This document shows positions 16,203 to 24,864 of a stretch of 64,000 bases of DNA, in pieces; position 1 is the stretch's first letter; every line of letters begins with the position of its first letter. A program made the position numbers and the translations under genes. The notes beneath the pieces are model-generated. The model did no database searches and had not been told where the DNA came from. It saw only the letters and a program-made list of their open reading frames with translations. Source of the DNA: Nonomuraea africana (GTDB lineage: Bacteria; Actinomycetota; Actinomycetes; Streptosporangiales; Streptosporangiaceae); contig NZ_JADBEF010000002.1 of the NCBI RefSeq assembly GCF_014873535.1, positions 1-64,000 on the forward strand, in the 5' to 3' direction.

Positions 16203-16451
16203 CTAGGGAGCGGCCGCCGTACGGGCGGCGGCCTGCATCTGCTCCATGTGCTCGGCGTAGGCCGCCCACAGTTCGGAGCCGTCGAACACGTGCTGATCGT
16301 CGAGCTGGCCGCACGCGCAGTAGGCGCGATACACGTCCCGGCCGGCCAATGCCGACGCGATCGGGTCGAGGTCTCGGCCAGGCCGGTGGGCCTGCTGGTC
16401 GAGGAGCGGGTCTAGCCACCAGGCGGGCCACACGGCCGCGCGGCCGATCAC
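16203..16451 (-). CDS. Small hypothetical protein
   Basis: 82 residues from a GTG that overlaps the stop of the P/T-rich protein gene (GTGA). It has a WPAWWLDPLLDQQAH segment, DVYRAYCACGQLDD and a helical end. This resembles short actinophage proteins that describe a substrate-binding patch, but no family is recognised. Co-translated with the upstream gene. Confidence 0.6.
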   Translation of the reverse strand: MIGRAAVWPAWWLDPLLDQQAHRPGRDLDPIASALAGRDVYRAYCACGQLDDQHVFDGSELWAAYAEHMEQMQAAARTAAAP

Positions 16452-18181
16452 CAGTCCTGCCTGACGCTGATAGCCGGCTCCGTCGACAAGACCGCCGAGA
16501 AAGGGCCGCGATCCTGGCCGGGCTCTCCGCCAGAGGCCACGCCTTGGAGCGTGAGCGGTTCGGGTTCGTCTCCGTTGGGCGTGCCGCCCGAGGTGGTGTC
16601 GTCGGGGCCGGGGTGGGTCGGTCCGCTGTCGGGCGGGGTACTGGTTGGGGCGGTCGTGGGCTCCCTGGTGGGCTCCGAGGTCGGGGTCGGCTCGCCGCTC
16701 GGCGTCTGGCTCGGGCTCGGGCTCGGGCTCGGTGCCGGTGTGGGCTCGCTGCTCGGCGTAGGTTGCGGTGTCGGGCTGTCGGTGGGTGCCGGGGTCGGGT
16801 CGCTCGTGGGCGGCGGGGGCGGCTGCTCGCTCGGGGCGGGCTTCGGCTCCTGCGTGGGCAGGCTGGTGGGCTGGTCTGATGGGGCCGGGGTCGGCTCCTT
16901 CGTGGGGGCGCTCGTCGGAGTCTCCTGCGGCGTGGTCGGCTGCTGCGTCGGCTGCATGGTCGACGGCTGCGTGGTCGGCATCGCCACGCTGGTCACGGTG
17001 GGAACCGGCTTCGTGGTGGCGGTCGAGGTCGTCGTGGGCGCCGTGGTGGGTGACGACAGCCGGGTCGCCGATGCGGTCGGTACCGTCTGCGTCGGCTGGG
17101 GGGTGGCGGCGATGGGGGAAGGCGTGCTCGGCAGGGCTGACGCGTCCGGCTCGGCGGGGAACCCGCCAGTCGCGGTGGGGTCCGCGGTGGGGTACGGCAG
17201 CGCCGGGGGTCCGGCCGGTGGCAGGTCGTCCTCGATCGGCGTGTGTGAGGACGGTTCGCCTGCGGGGGTGGTCTTGTCCTGCCAGCCGAGCGCCATGGCG
17301 AGGGGCTTGGCCGCCTGGCCCACGGCGTCCTCGACGGCCAGCACGGCAGGCGCGCCGGCACCCGCGCCCACCGTGGCGATGGCGACGGTCGCGGCTGGTG
17401 CTGAGACGCCGGTGGCGGCCTGGACGGTGATGACGGCGCCGCTCATGAACTTCCCGACCGCCGTGGCGACGGGACCCGCGGCATGCGCGCTTCCGCTCCC
17501 GGCCGAGGCGGCTCCGAAGCTGGTCGCGCCGACGCCTCCCAGCGATTCCATGCCAGGCAGGGGCATGAGGGCGCCGTTGCTCATGAGCGCGGTCTGCACG
17601 GCCGTGGTGTAGCTGTCGACGACGGCGCGCACCGCGACGTAGGCGGGGATGGCGGCGGCGGCCGTCCCGGCGAGCCAGGTGCGAAGGCGTCGGAAGACGA
17701 TGGACAGGCGGGCCGCAGAAGTGTGAGCCCTTCGCGCGTCTTGAGCTGCGGGGGCGAAGTCGAGGACGTTCCCGCTCGGGTCGCGCGCGTACTCCGCGAC
17801 CGGCTGGTCGAGAAACGCCGCGCGGTGCTGCTCTTCGGCCGCAGCGTACATCTGGATGATGTTGTTGACGTGCTCGGCGGGCATGGTGTGCTCGTGGGCC
17901 CAGGTGCGGGACTTCTTCACGCGGACGCCGATACGGTCGAACGGCATCCGCTGAACCTTGGCCATCCGGTAGACCGCGAGGTCCTTCAGGTGCCGGTAGA
18001 CCAGCATCCGCGAGTTGTGCTCCTCCATCTCGCGGTCTTCCGCTTGGCGGACGACTTCATAGAAGGCGAGACCCTCGTTCGGCTGAGGCTCGTTCTGGAT
18101 TTGCTCGAGCGCTTCCTCATACAGATCAGCCGAAAGCTTCAGGAACAGCTCGCGACTTTCGGGGGAGAGATCCTCGATCAA
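16448..18181 (-). CDS. Membrane protein with long Pro/Thr/Ser-rich tail
   Basis: About 577 residues from TTG 18181 (CGGAG seven nt upstream). The frame is open to 18373, but that would overlap the XRE promoter. Residues 1-165 are helical and charged, with an HTH-like centre. A hydrophobic segment (TWLAGTAAAAIPAYVAVRAVV) follows, then a glycine/alanine-rich region and about 230 residues of low-complexity PTPAPSEQP-type repeats. The short end carries ISVRQDW. The topology suggests a cytoplasmic N-domain and an exposed stalk. It diverges from the repressor gene, as superinfection-exclusion genes often do. That role is an inference. Confidence 0.65.
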   Translation of the reverse strand: MIEDLSPESRELFLKLSADLYEEALEQIQNEPQPNEGLAFYEVVRQAEDREMEEHNSRMLVYRHLKDLAVYRMAKVQRMPFDRIGVRVKKSRTWAHEHTMPAEHVNNIIQMYAAAEEQHRAAFLDQPVAEYARDPSGNVLDFAPAAQDARRAHTSAARLSIVFRRLRTWLAGTAAAAIPAYVAVRAVVDSYTTAVQTALMSNGALMPLPGMESLGGVGATSFGAASAGSGSAHAAGPVATAVGKFMSGAVITVQAATGVSAPAATVAIATVGAGAGAPAVLAVEDAVGQAAKPLAMALGWQDKTTPAGEPSSHTPIEDDLPPAGPPALPYPTADPTATGGFPAEPDASALPSTPSPIAATPQPTQTVPTASATRLSSPTTAPTTTSTATTKPVPTVTSVAMPTTQPSTMQPTQQPTTPQETPTSAPTKEPTPAPSDQPTSLPTQEPKPAPSEQPPPPPTSDPTPAPTDSPTPQPTPSSEPTPAPSPSPSPSQTPSGEPTPTSEPTREPTTAPTSTPPDSGPTHPGPDDTTSGGTPNGDEPEPLTLQGVASGGEPGQDRGPFSAVLSTEPAISVRQDW

Positions 18182-18375
18182 CAGGTAGCTCCGGACATGC
18201 GTGAACTGTCGGGGTACACGGGGAAGCGCGGTGGCATATGTCGGTTGCCACCTTGGAGTGCATGATCCTTGTGGTTTGCTGGGACTTCTGTCAACTGCTG
18301 AGAGCCAGGTTGCCTCTGGTGTGTACTCTTGGCTCCCAAATGGACGCATAGCGGTATCCGAAGGGAGGCTCAAGG
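18182..18375. promoter_or_regulatory. Divergent operator region upstream of the XRE repressor
   Basis: Nested inverted repeats lie at 18302-18335 (GAGCCA/TGGCTC outside, CCAG/CTGG inside), in the gap between the divergent 16448-18181 and 18376-18795 genes. This is where a phage repressor would be expected to bind. No clear -10/-35 pair could be fixed by eye. Confidence 0.4.
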
Positions 18376-18795
18376 GTGGCGACTCTGGCCGAGAGGCTGG
18401 CAGAGGCGTTGCAGGAAAGGGGGTATTCCGATCGCGGCGCAGCTCGGGAGTTACGTCGACGCGGAGCGTCGATCACGCACGCCTACATTGGGCAACTGCG
18501 CAAGGGCGACAAGACCAACCCGTCGCTGGAGCACCTGCAGGCGCTAGCCGATCTGCTCGGCACGAGCATCGACTGGCTGACCGGCCGGGACTCGGTCCCA
18601 GAGACGGAGGACGGCGAGGGCGAACGGCAGCAGCGTGAGGACGTACGGCGGGGCCTGGAGGAGCTCGGCGTGACGAACATCGCGCAGAGGATGAATGGCT
18701 TGTCACCGTTGTCGCTGTCTGCGGTTGCGCAGATGGTGGAGGCGATGCGCGCGGCCGAATCCCTTGACGAGGAAGACGATTTCGAGAACCTCTGA
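18376..18795 (+). CDS. XRE-family repressor
   Basis: 139 residues from GTG 18376 (GGGAGG seven nt upstream). The N-terminal helix-turn-helix covers about residues 3-65 (LAERLAEALQERG, AYIGQLRKGDKTNPSLEHL, ALADLLGTSIDWLTG). The C-terminal part is a short dimerisation-like helix set ending in an acidic tail. It is followed by an ImmA-like peptidase, the classic pairing in which the peptidase cleaves the repressor. Likely the lysogeny regulator of the element. Confidence 0.85.
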   Translation: MATLAERLAEALQERGYSDRGAARELRRRGASITHAYIGQLRKGDKTNPSLEHLQALADLLGTSIDWLTGRDSVPETEDGEGERQQREDVRRGLEELGVTNIAQRMNGLSPLSLSAVAQMVEAMRAAESLDEEDDFENL

Positions 18796-18857
18796 CACGA
18801 ACCTGACTGGAAGGGCGGGTAGTCTGTCCGGGCCCTGCCCCGGAAAGGTCATCTTGC

Positions 18858-19349
18858 GTGCCCTCCCCTGACCTGGTTGCCGCCTGTGAGGCTGCGCCTA
18901 TCCCCCAGCCGTTCACGCTGGCCGAGTTCCTCCGGCGAATCCGTCGCTCGCGAGGACGGCCGCTCCACGTCCACCGGATGCCCGCCGAGGCATCCGGGGC
19001 GGTGACCGGGCTGTGGTTCGCCACCAGGAAGGCCGACCACCTGTTCTACGCGCCCGGCGCGGCCGGGGTCCTGCTGACCAACATCCTGTTACACGAGATC
19101 GCCCACATGCTGCTCGGCCACGGCGACGTCGGCGGCGACGCCGAACGTGCCCTGCGAATCCTGGTAGAGCCCATCGTTGAAGCCTTCGAGGCGCGGCGGT
19201 TCAAGGCGCGTGCCCGATACGACACGCTCGAGGAGCGGGAAGCCGAGAAGCTGGCCACGCTGCTGCTGGTGCGGGCGAGCGAACGCCGAGACGACGGTGA
19301 CGACGAGGGTCTGCGGATGCTGAGCCGCACATTCGGATACGAGAGGTAG
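18858..19349 (+). CDS. ImmA/IrrE-type zinc metallopeptidase
   Basis: 163 residues. The HEIAH zinc motif lies at about residues 79-83 with a downstream Glu-rich helix (REAEKLATLLL) supplying the third ligand. It probably cleaves the XRE repressor next door upon a cellular signal, as ImmA does for ImmR in ICEBs1 (known for the family; inferred here). GTG 18858 follows GGAAAGG; it is 8 nt from the next gene. Confidence 0.87.
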   Translation: MPSPDLVAACEAAPIPQPFTLAEFLRRIRRSRGRPLHVHRMPAEASGAVTGLWFATRKADHLFYAPGAAGVLLTNILLHEIAHMLLGHGDVGGDAERALRILVEPIVEAFEARRFKARARYDTLEEREAEKLATLLLVRASERRDDGDDEGLRMLSRTFGYER

Positions 19350-19357
19350 CCTCCCGA

Positions 19358-20440
19358 ATGACCCTTGTCGATTGGATCGCGCTCATCCTGCTGTGGGGCG
19401 CCGCGATCTCCCGAATCCGCCCGGCCGTGACCTCCTACTCGCAGAGGATGCTGTGGGCGGCGTTCACAGGCCTGGCCTTATCCAGGGTGTTCACCGCTGC
19501 CCCGATCGTGGCCTGGCTTGACGCGACGACCGGCATGGAGGTGGCCACCCTGGCCCGCCACATCACCGGCCTCGCATCCGCGACCTGCCTCCTCGCCTAC
19601 GTGGAGGTCATCACCCGCCGCGACCTTCCCTCTCGCGCCCGCTGGATCTGGCCCACCGCCCTCATTGTGATCAGCGTCCTGACCACCATGTTCATCCTGC
19701 GAGGCGGCCGAATCTACTGGGTGGACGGCGCCCACGCCCCCGCCGGCGGCACGTCGACCGCGGGCCGCGCCTACCTTGCCGTGTTCGACGGCTGGCTCAT
19801 CATCTGCCTGGCCGCGGCCGGGGTGATGTTCGCCCGGTTCCTGCGGGTCGCGCCACCGCTCCTGCGCGTCGGCCTGGCCCTGTCCACGATGGGCATGGCG
19901 GCCGGGGTCATCAACCGTGGCCAGGTGATGGTGGTGAACGTCGCCCACCTGATCAACTCGGACACCACGTGGGGGGAGTGGTCTGTGCTGGGCCGGACGA
20001 GCTTCCTGCTGTGCATCGTCGGTATCACGGCGGGAACCTCCATCCCGGCCTACCGGGCGCTGAAGGCTCGCATGCGGCTTGCCCGCGATCTGTCGGAGCT
20101 GCGGCCCCTATGGCAGGCGCTCGTCGACCAGTACCCCGGCATCTCGCTCGGTATGAAGGGCACCCTCGGCGCTCGCCGGGTACGGCGCGTCCTCGAAATC
20201 CGCGACGGCATGCTGTCTCTCACCTCCGTCGAGGAGCCGCCGGCCACAGAGGAGCCGCGCGAGGTGGCCGCGTGGGTCGCCGAGGCGCTGGCCGTCGCCC
20301 GTGCGGGTCGCGCCCCGGGTGTTCCTTCTGGGAAGATCCCTGGGCCCGATTTCGCCGGCGATGTGGAGATGGAGACGGTATGGCTGCGCGCGGTGGCGGC
20401 ACAGTTCAAGCTGGAGAGAGCCGCGCAGCGCGTGCGGTGA
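19358..20440 (+). CDS. MAB_1171c/DUF6545-like integral membrane protein
   Basis: 360 residues. Roughly seven hydrophobic helices occupy residues 1-225 (for example VDWIALILLWGAA, ALIVISVLTTMFIL, WLIICLAAAGVMFA, FLLCIVGITAG). A cytoplasmic C-terminal domain follows with SELRPLWQALVDQYPGI and RRVRRVLEIRDGMLSL, the signature of the DUF6545 tail. In actinobacteria this family often follows an XRE repressor and an ImmA-like peptidase, exactly as here. The transported or sensed molecule is unknown. Confidence 0.8.
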   Translation: MTLVDWIALILLWGAAISRIRPAVTSYSQRMLWAAFTGLALSRVFTAAPIVAWLDATTGMEVATLARHITGLASATCLLAYVEVITRRDLPSRARWIWPTALIVISVLTTMFILRGGRIYWVDGAHAPAGGTSTAGRAYLAVFDGWLIICLAAAGVMFARFLRVAPPLLRVGLALSTMGMAAGVINRGQVMVVNVAHLINSDTTWGEWSVLGRTSFLLCIVGITAGTSIPAYRALKARMRLARDLSELRPLWQALVDQYPGISLGMKGTLGARRVRRVLEIRDGMLSLTSVEEPPATEEPREVAAWVAEALAVARAGRAPGVPSGKIPGPDFAGDVEMETVWLRAVAAQFKLERAAQRVR

Positions 20441-20991
20441 CGGAGGTGTTCGCACCCGCGCATCTGGTGATCGGGTTGCCGCTCGCGGTGGGCGCGATCT
20501 CGTCGGGCTGGGCGGGCCTCGGCTGGGGTGCGCTCGCGGCCGCCCTGTGCGGCGGCATCCCCGCGGGCGTGATCGCCCTGGGCGTGAAGTCCGGCAGGTT
20601 CGGGAACCGTCACATCACCACCAGGTCGGAGCGGCCGAAGCTGATCGCCGTGATCGTCGCCCTGGTGGTGGCGGCGCTCGTCCTGCTGGCCGTGTTGGGC
20701 GCCCCGATGGTGATGGTGGCGTGCGTCGCCATCATGCTGGCCACGCTCGCCGTGGTGGGCCCGATCACCCTCGTGTGGAAGATCTCGTTCCACACGGCGG
20801 TCGCGGCCGGCTCCGTGGTGATGCTCGCCAAGCTGCTGCCCGCCGTGCCGGTGTGGGTGCTCGGCGGGCTGGTGGTGGCGGCGATCGGGTGGTCGAGAGT
20901 AGCGATCAACGACCACACCGCGGCGCAGGTATCTGCGGGCGCGGTGGCGGGTGCAGCGGCTTCCTGGCTGACGCTCGCGGTGCTCCTATAG
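20437..20991 (+). CDS. PAP2-like membrane phosphatase
   Basis: 184 residues from GTG 20437 overlapping the previous stop. About five hydrophobic helices. The conserved phosphatase residues appear as KISFHTAVAAG (PSGH-like motif with the first catalytic His) and GWSRVAINDHTAAQVSAGAVAGA (SRxxxxxHxxxxxxAG, second His). The N-terminal KxxxxxxRP motif is weak (TRSERPKL). By family it dephosphorylates lipid phosphates. It ends the immunity cassette; a weak GGCAGC/GCTGCC hairpin follows at 20995-21017. Confidence 0.72.
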   Translation: MTEVFAPAHLVIGLPLAVGAISSGWAGLGWGALAAALCGGIPAGVIALGVKSGRFGNRHITTRSERPKLIAVIVALVVAALVLLAVLGAPMVMVACVAIMLATLAVVGPITLVWKISFHTAVAAGSVVMLAKLLPAVPVWVLGGLVVAAIGWSRVAINDHTAAQVSAGAVAGAAASWLTLAVLL

Positions 20992-21711
20992 CTCGGCAGC
21001 AGTCGCTCATAGCTGCCCCCGGCGGCACGCCCAATCTGGTGTCCACAACATCGTACGGGAGTTCGATCGACTGAAGATGCTTGCGCCGTTCTCGGCGGGG
21101 AGCTCGCGCAAGACGTCGGCTTCCCCGCAACGCCAGTCTCTTCGGAGCAGGTGCCCCGCGGGTCCCGTTCGGGCGAACGCGTTCACCCTCTTGGGGCTGT
21201 CTGGCCCCGCCTCCGAGGTGGGCTCGGCGGGCGGCATGGCCATGGACCACGCGCCGCTCAAGGTCATGGAGAAGGTTTCGCGTTCAGAGCCTGCACGAGC
21301 TTTGCTGCGAGGTCAGAGGACCGAGGGCCGAAGGAAGTCGTCGGCTTCTTCGCCGACTACATCACCGAATACAGCCTTAGGATCGACAACCTATTAGCAG
21401 GTCCGAGCCTCCTGAGGGCGAATTGATACAGGTCAGAAGGTTATAGCTTCGGGCGCCCGTTCAGATGACAGGCCGCCCAACTACGGCGCTCACACTCTGT
21501 CGCTCCGCCGTACTAGCGTTGGATACGACGAAAGGGCCCCCAGCCGTGCCATCGGCTCGAAGCCCTTCTCGTCGCACTCAACACCGACCCCTGGAAGGAG
21601 GCCCGACGTGCTAAATGCCTGTACCTATCAACTCCAGGCTATCCATGCGCGTGGGGTGCCGCAACGGCGGCGCACTCCTTCCGGGGCCGGTCCGACCCGT
21701 ATGGAGATTTC
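20992..21711. other. 720-nt gap with no confident gene
   Basis: Several ORFs cross this stretch, but none combines a good start with GC-biased third positions. The end of one (21151-21426, ...FFADYITEYSLRIDNLLAG) looks protein-like and could be the 3' fragment of a decayed gene. The only strong structure is the long hairpin at 21527-21573. Confidence 0.4.
21527..21573 (+). promoter_or_regulatory. Compound hairpin in the leader of 21712-21897
   Basis: GACGAAAGGGC (21527-21537) pairs with GCCCTTCTCGTC (21562-21573, one bulge), enclosing AGCCG/CGGCT around a TGCCAT loop. It precedes a strong GGAAGGAGG at 21592-21601 and short ORFs. It may be a leader structure or a terminator without a T-run. 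Confidence 0.4.
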
Positions 21712-21897
21712 TTGCCCAACACGACCGACCAGTCCCCGCCTGCGACCCCGCCGCCCGGTGACGGCTTCTGGGTCTCCTCGAACGCCCTGCGGATCCTCGT
21801 CAAGGGCGCCATCGGGCTCGGCGTGGTGTATCTGGTCATCCGCGTGGGTGCCGATCCCGCGATCCTCGGCCCCATCCTGAGGTCCTTCAAGCTCTGA
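21712..21897 (+). CDS. 61-residue single-span membrane protein
   Basis: TTG start preceded by GGAG seven bases upstream; the codons have strongly GC-rich third positions, unlike the overlapping alternative frame from 21608. The protein has a polar, proline-rich N-terminus, then one hydrophobic helix (LVKGAIGLGVVYLVIRVGA) and a short tail. The terminator at 21921 follows directly. A small phage membrane protein of unknown role. Confidence 0.6.
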   Translation: MPNTTDQSPPATPPPGDGFWVSSNALRILVKGAIGLGVVYLVIRVGADPAILGPILRSFKL

Positions 21898-21920
21898 CCT
21901 CATATCCCCCATCGTCTAGC

Positions 21921-21953
21921 GCTGGCGGCCGTCCTTCCAGGGCGGCCGCCAGC
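21921..21953. terminator. Bidirectional hairpin terminator
   Basis: Perfect 11-bp stem GCTGGCGGCCG / CGGCCGCCAGC with an 11-nt loop, between the convergent genes 21712-21897 and 22029-22709. It lacks a T-run, which is common in actinobacteria. Confidence 0.75.
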
Positions 21954-22028
21954 GGCATGTCACGGCCGGATGCCGAGTTCGCGTTCGAGCAATGCCGACG
22001 TCACGCGACCTGGCGAGGACATGAGCTT

Positions 22029-22709
22029 CTACGGGAAGGTGCCGCCGCTCACGGGGGGAATGCCGCCCTGACCGCTTACTGGAGCGGATGCTGCAGGAGC
22101 GGTGAAGCTGTTGGCGAGGTACTCCATCTCGTAGACCATGCGGAGCAACTGTTCGGTGAAGCTCAAGGTCATCTCGGCCCGGCTCCGGTCGGGCGTGGGC
22201 AGCTCGTGCGTCGCGTGGTTGCCGTGCTGGCGGATCATGTCCACCCACTTCTTCATCGGCGGAGTGATGTAGCCGAGGTTCTCCAGCGCCGTCAGGTACT
22301 GCACGAACGGCTTACCAGCTGGCTCGCCCTTATCCACGGCCACATACATAAGGATCTTGCGACACATGAGCTCGCACGACGTATAGCAGTTGGCGCCGGC
22401 CGCTTGCCGTGCCTCCGAATAGGCATCCGCTACCGCCTTCGGAAGTCCCTGGAGTTGCGATCCGGGCACGACGTTCGGGTACTGATAGCGGCGTTGGTTG
22501 ACCACCATCCCCAGGTGGCATGTCGGGCACCGCAGCCAATGCACCCACGGAAAGCCGGTGGCATGCTCCGGCGCACTGGCGATCACAGCCGCGCCCACCT
22601 GGTCGCCACAGTTGCCGCATCTGATGCTCATGTGAGCTTCGGGGTCGGCCCTGTCCTTGTATTCGAAATGACGCACGTCTCCGTGCCCAGCGCCGTCGTA
22701 CTGGTACAC
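22029..22709 (-). CDS. DUF4145 domain protein with N-terminal zinc ribbon
   Basis: 226 residues from GTG 22709 (AAGGAGG six nt upstream). CGNCGDQ (about residue 32) and CPTCH (about residue 62) form a zinc ribbon. The DUF4145 helical core follows: GLPKAVADAYSEARQAAG, CRKILMYVAVDKG, and HGNHATHELPTPDRSRAEMTL. This domain is often found near restriction-modification and other defence genes; its biochemical role is unclear. It is a monocistronic gene between terminator and lysin block, so it could be a phage-carried anti-phage or accessory gene. Confidence 0.78.
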   Translation of the reverse strand: MYQYDGAGHGDVRHFEYKDRADPEAHMSIRCGNCGDQVGAAVIASAPEHATGFPWVHWLRCPTCHLGMVVNQRRYQYPNVVPGSQLQGLPKAVADAYSEARQAAGANCYTSCELMCRKILMYVAVDKGEPAGKPFVQYLTALENLGYITPPMKKWVDMIRQHGNHATHELPTPDRSRAEMTLSFTEQLLRMVYEMEYLANSFTAPAASAPVSGQGGIPPVSGGTFP

Positions 22710-22834
22710 GATGAGCCTCCTTCAGCCTCAGCCGCGCGCCCCCAGTGAACGCGAAGCCTTAAATCGTCCCACGACCTTGAACACGCCATCCCCCACGTTG
22801 CACGGATTGAGGGGATTCGTGGTTACGCACCTGC

Positions 22835-23143
22835 TCACCCAGCGCCTGCCCCATTGTGGGCGCCCTCCTCGAGGAGCAGACCTTCGTCCGTAAGGACGAG
22901 ATCACGGCCGCCGTTCGCGTGGGTGGTTTTATCCACGCAGCCGGTGACGAGCAGCCCGCGGTGGGCCTGGAGCTCGCGAGTGGCGGCCGCCGTGGCGGGC
23001 CCGTACCGGCCGTCGACGGTGACCGTGTAGCCGAGCTGACTGAGGCGGGCCTGCCAGGCTTCGACGTCAGGACCGCGCATGACCTGCCTGCCCTTCACGT
23101 AGACGAGGGGCCGCGACCAGGTAGCGGGTGCGCTGGTGGCCAT
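22835..23143 (-). CDS. Peptidoglycan-binding domain protein
   Basis: 102 residues from ATG 23143 (GGGAGA upstream); an in-frame ATG at 23161 is also possible. A single PG_binding_1-type repeat spans most of the protein: VMRGPDVEAWQARLSQLGYTVTVDGRYGPATAAATRELQ. No catalytic domain and no signal peptide are present. It lies directly downstream of the amidase, whose own C-terminal repeat is similar, so it may be a detached cell-wall-targeting subunit of the lysin. Confidence 0.8.
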   Translation of the reverse strand: MATSAPATWSRPLVYVKGRQVMRGPDVEAWQARLSQLGYTVTVDGRYGPATAAATRELQAHRGLLVTGCVDKTTHANGGRDLVLTDEGLLLEEGAHNGAGAG

Positions 23144-23182
23144 GGTGGAGGGTTCTCCCATCGGTTCGTGCGGTCGAGGAGG

Positions 23183-23989
23183 TTAGAAGCCAGCGCGCCA
23201 GGTGTTCGGGCCGACGATCCCGTCCGGGACCTCACCCGCGGCACGCTGAAGGACGATGGTCGCGGCGCGCGTCATCTTGCCGAACTTGCCGTCGACGTCG
23301 ATCGTGTAGCCGCGCTTGCGCAGCATGCGCTGCCACTGGGCGACGTCAGCGCCGCTCATGAGCGCGTCGGGCTTGTAGGCCAGGTACCGGCCTGGCCACG
23401 CGGACTGCTTTCCCGTGGACGGCGGCTTGGCGGGTGGTTTCGGTGTCTGGCCGCCCGGCGTGCCGGGGCCGGCACCGCCTCCTGGGCGGGGTGCGCCGTC
23501 CTTCACCCAGTCGTAGAGGGGCTTTCCGGGGCAGCTGGTGGAGAAGCCGTCGCGGTGGCCGCGGATCTCGTTGCCTGCGCGGCCGTGGGCACGCAGGTAG
23601 TCGATGGCGTCGCGGATACCGTGCAGGAGGCCGGGGTTGGGCTGGGTGAAGCCGGAGGAGCCGACGAGGGCGAGCACACTGTAGTGCTGGCTGTTGAGTC
23701 CGGCGCCGTTGGCTGCGGTCAGTTTGTGGGGGCCGCGTCCTTCGAACACCTTGCGGTGCGGGCAGGCGGCCATGCTGTAGGCGAGGTCCATCCAGCCGTT
23801 GCCGTCCATGTGGTGGTTCTGAAATCCCTGGACGAGCCGCACGCAGATGGCGTGGTCGTGGACGATCGAGGCGGGGACGACGCCGCCGGTGTAGTGGACC
23901 TTGGCGCCTCGGGTGGAGTTGATCGGGGTGTAAGCGCCCTTGGGGCGGCGGGCGTTCCACTCGTTGCGGGTGATCAGGTCGATGGCCAT
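23183..23989 (-). CDS. Endolysin: N-acetylmuramoyl-L-alanine amidase with peptidoglycan-binding domain
   Basis: 268 residues. The N-terminal PGRP/Amidase_2-like domain (about 1-165) shows zinc-site KVHYTGG, QNHHMDGNGWMDLAYSM and GHRDGFSTSCPGK. A Pro/Gly linker (about 168-195) leads to a peptidoglycan-binding repeat (SGADVAQWQRMLRKRGYTIDVDGKFGKMT). It cuts the amide bond between muramic acid and the stem peptide at lysis. ATG 23989 has GGGAGGGA upstream. The gene is far from the holin candidates at 60.9-61.8 kb and on the other strand. Confidence 0.9.
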   Translation of the reverse strand: MAIDLITRNEWNARRPKGAYTPINSTRGAKVHYTGGVVPASIVHDHAICVRLVQGFQNHHMDGNGWMDLAYSMAACPHRKVFEGRGPHKLTAANGAGLNSQHYSVLALVGSSGFTQPNPGLLHGIRDAIDYLRAHGRAGNEIRGHRDGFSTSCPGKPLYDWVKDGAPRPGGGAGPGTPGGQTPKPPAKPPSTGKQSAWPGRYLAYKPDALMSGADVAQWQRMLRKRGYTIDVDGKFGKMTRAATIVLQRAAGEVPDGIVGPNTWRAGF

Positions 23990-24130
23990 GCAGTCCCTCC
24001 CGTGCCGCTCCAGGTCGGTCGGGAGGATGCCGGGTTCGGGGGTTAGTGTCGCCTCGGACGCGGCGGCGGTGGTCTGGGCGGGACCTTCGCGGGGATCGCG
24101 GTCATGCGTTTCGCTGGCGATGATGCCCGA

Positions 24131-24204
24131 GCGCAGATCCGTAAGGCGCAGCCCCTGACGCCCTCGGTGGAGAGCGTCAGGGGCTAGGTGTGCCGTATCT
24201 GCGC
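24131..24204. terminator. Nested inverted repeats (terminator-like)
   Basis: Inner perfect 11-bp stem GCCCCTGACGC (24151-24161) / GCGTCAGGGGC (24174-24184), enclosed by outer arms GCGCAGAT (24131-24138) / ATCTGCGC (24197-24204). It sits in the roughly 450-nt gap (23990-24442) upstream of the lysin gene. Otherwise the gap contains only low-quality frames. Confidence 0.6.
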
Positions 24205-24396
24205 CCCGGCCGGCCAGACGAGCCCGGTCCTCGCGTCTCTCGTCGCTTTGACGCGCGGTGAGGCTGTGCTGGCGGCCGTTCCCACGACAGGGACACGGCG
24301 TCTGACGGACTGTAGTGGATCGCTACGCGCTGAAGCCAGCAGCGGGGCCGGGGGCACGCTGGCCGGAGTGCCGGTCGCCGTGGCCACGAAACAGAT

Positions 24397-24424
24397 CAGC
24401 GCCCGCCATACCTGGCGGGCGCTG
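24397..24424. terminator. Hairpin terminator of the 25878-24443 operon
   Basis: Perfect 11-bp stem CAGCGCCCGCC / GGCGGGCGCTG with a 6-nt loop, 19 nt after the stop of the leftward gene 24443-24862. Confidence 0.75.
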
Positions 24425-24442
24425 TGGTGCTCCTCGGTGTGG

Positions 24443-24862
24443 CTATCGCCTGGCGGCGAAGTCGGCCTTGGAGGTGAGGGGCGCGGTACCCACGACGGTC
24501 AGGCCGCGCTCGCGGGCGAGGGTCTCCAGGTCGGCGAGGCCCTTCGCGGTGTAGACGTGGCCGATCGTCTCATAGTGCCCGTGGGTGTTGGTGGCGATGA
24601 GTACCCACTTGCCGCCTCCCTCCCCCGGCGCGGGGGCGGCCTCCGCGACGGCGGGCGACTGGGCGGGGAGCAGGTCGGCGGGGCATCCGAGTGCGGCGGC
24701 GTGCGGGGCGCACAGGCCGTACCGCCAAGGCCCTGCGGGTGTGGTCTCGTTGACGGCGGCGATGACCGAGTCGCTGGTGCACGCGGTGGGGGTGGTGCGA
24801 CTGCACTGCCAGCCGCCGCGCTCGTAGGGGCGGAGTGGGGCGAAGCGGGTGATGGTGGTCAT
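24443..24862 (-). CDS. Hypothetical phage protein
   Basis: 139 residues from ATG 24862. The N-terminal half has three spaced cysteines (WQCSRTTPTAC...YGLCAPHA). The C-terminal 55 residues (GGKWVLIATNTHGHYETIGHVYTAKGLADLETLARERGLTVVG) form a small alpha/beta unit. Third gene of the leftward operon that starts from class E promoter copy A; only 2 nt from 24865-25125. Unknown function. Confidence 0.65.
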   Translation of the reverse strand: MTTITRFAPLRPYERGGWQCSRTTPTACTSDSVIAAVNETTPAGPWRYGLCAPHAAALGCPADLLPAQSPAVAEAAPAPGEGGGKWVLIATNTHGHYETIGHVYTAKGLADLETLARERGLTVVGTAPLTSKADFAARR

Positions 24863-24864
24863 GG

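Noticed and set aside
21077..21426. ORFs in the gap after the PAP2-like gene
   Set aside because: No consistent start or codon bias; possibly a decayed gene, not annotated as CDS.
21608..21880. 90-residue ORF behind the strong GGAAGGAGG
   Set aside because: Good ribosome site but poor third-position GC; the overlapping 61-residue frame at 21712 has proper codon bias and a membrane helix. The GTG may serve as a leader ORF.
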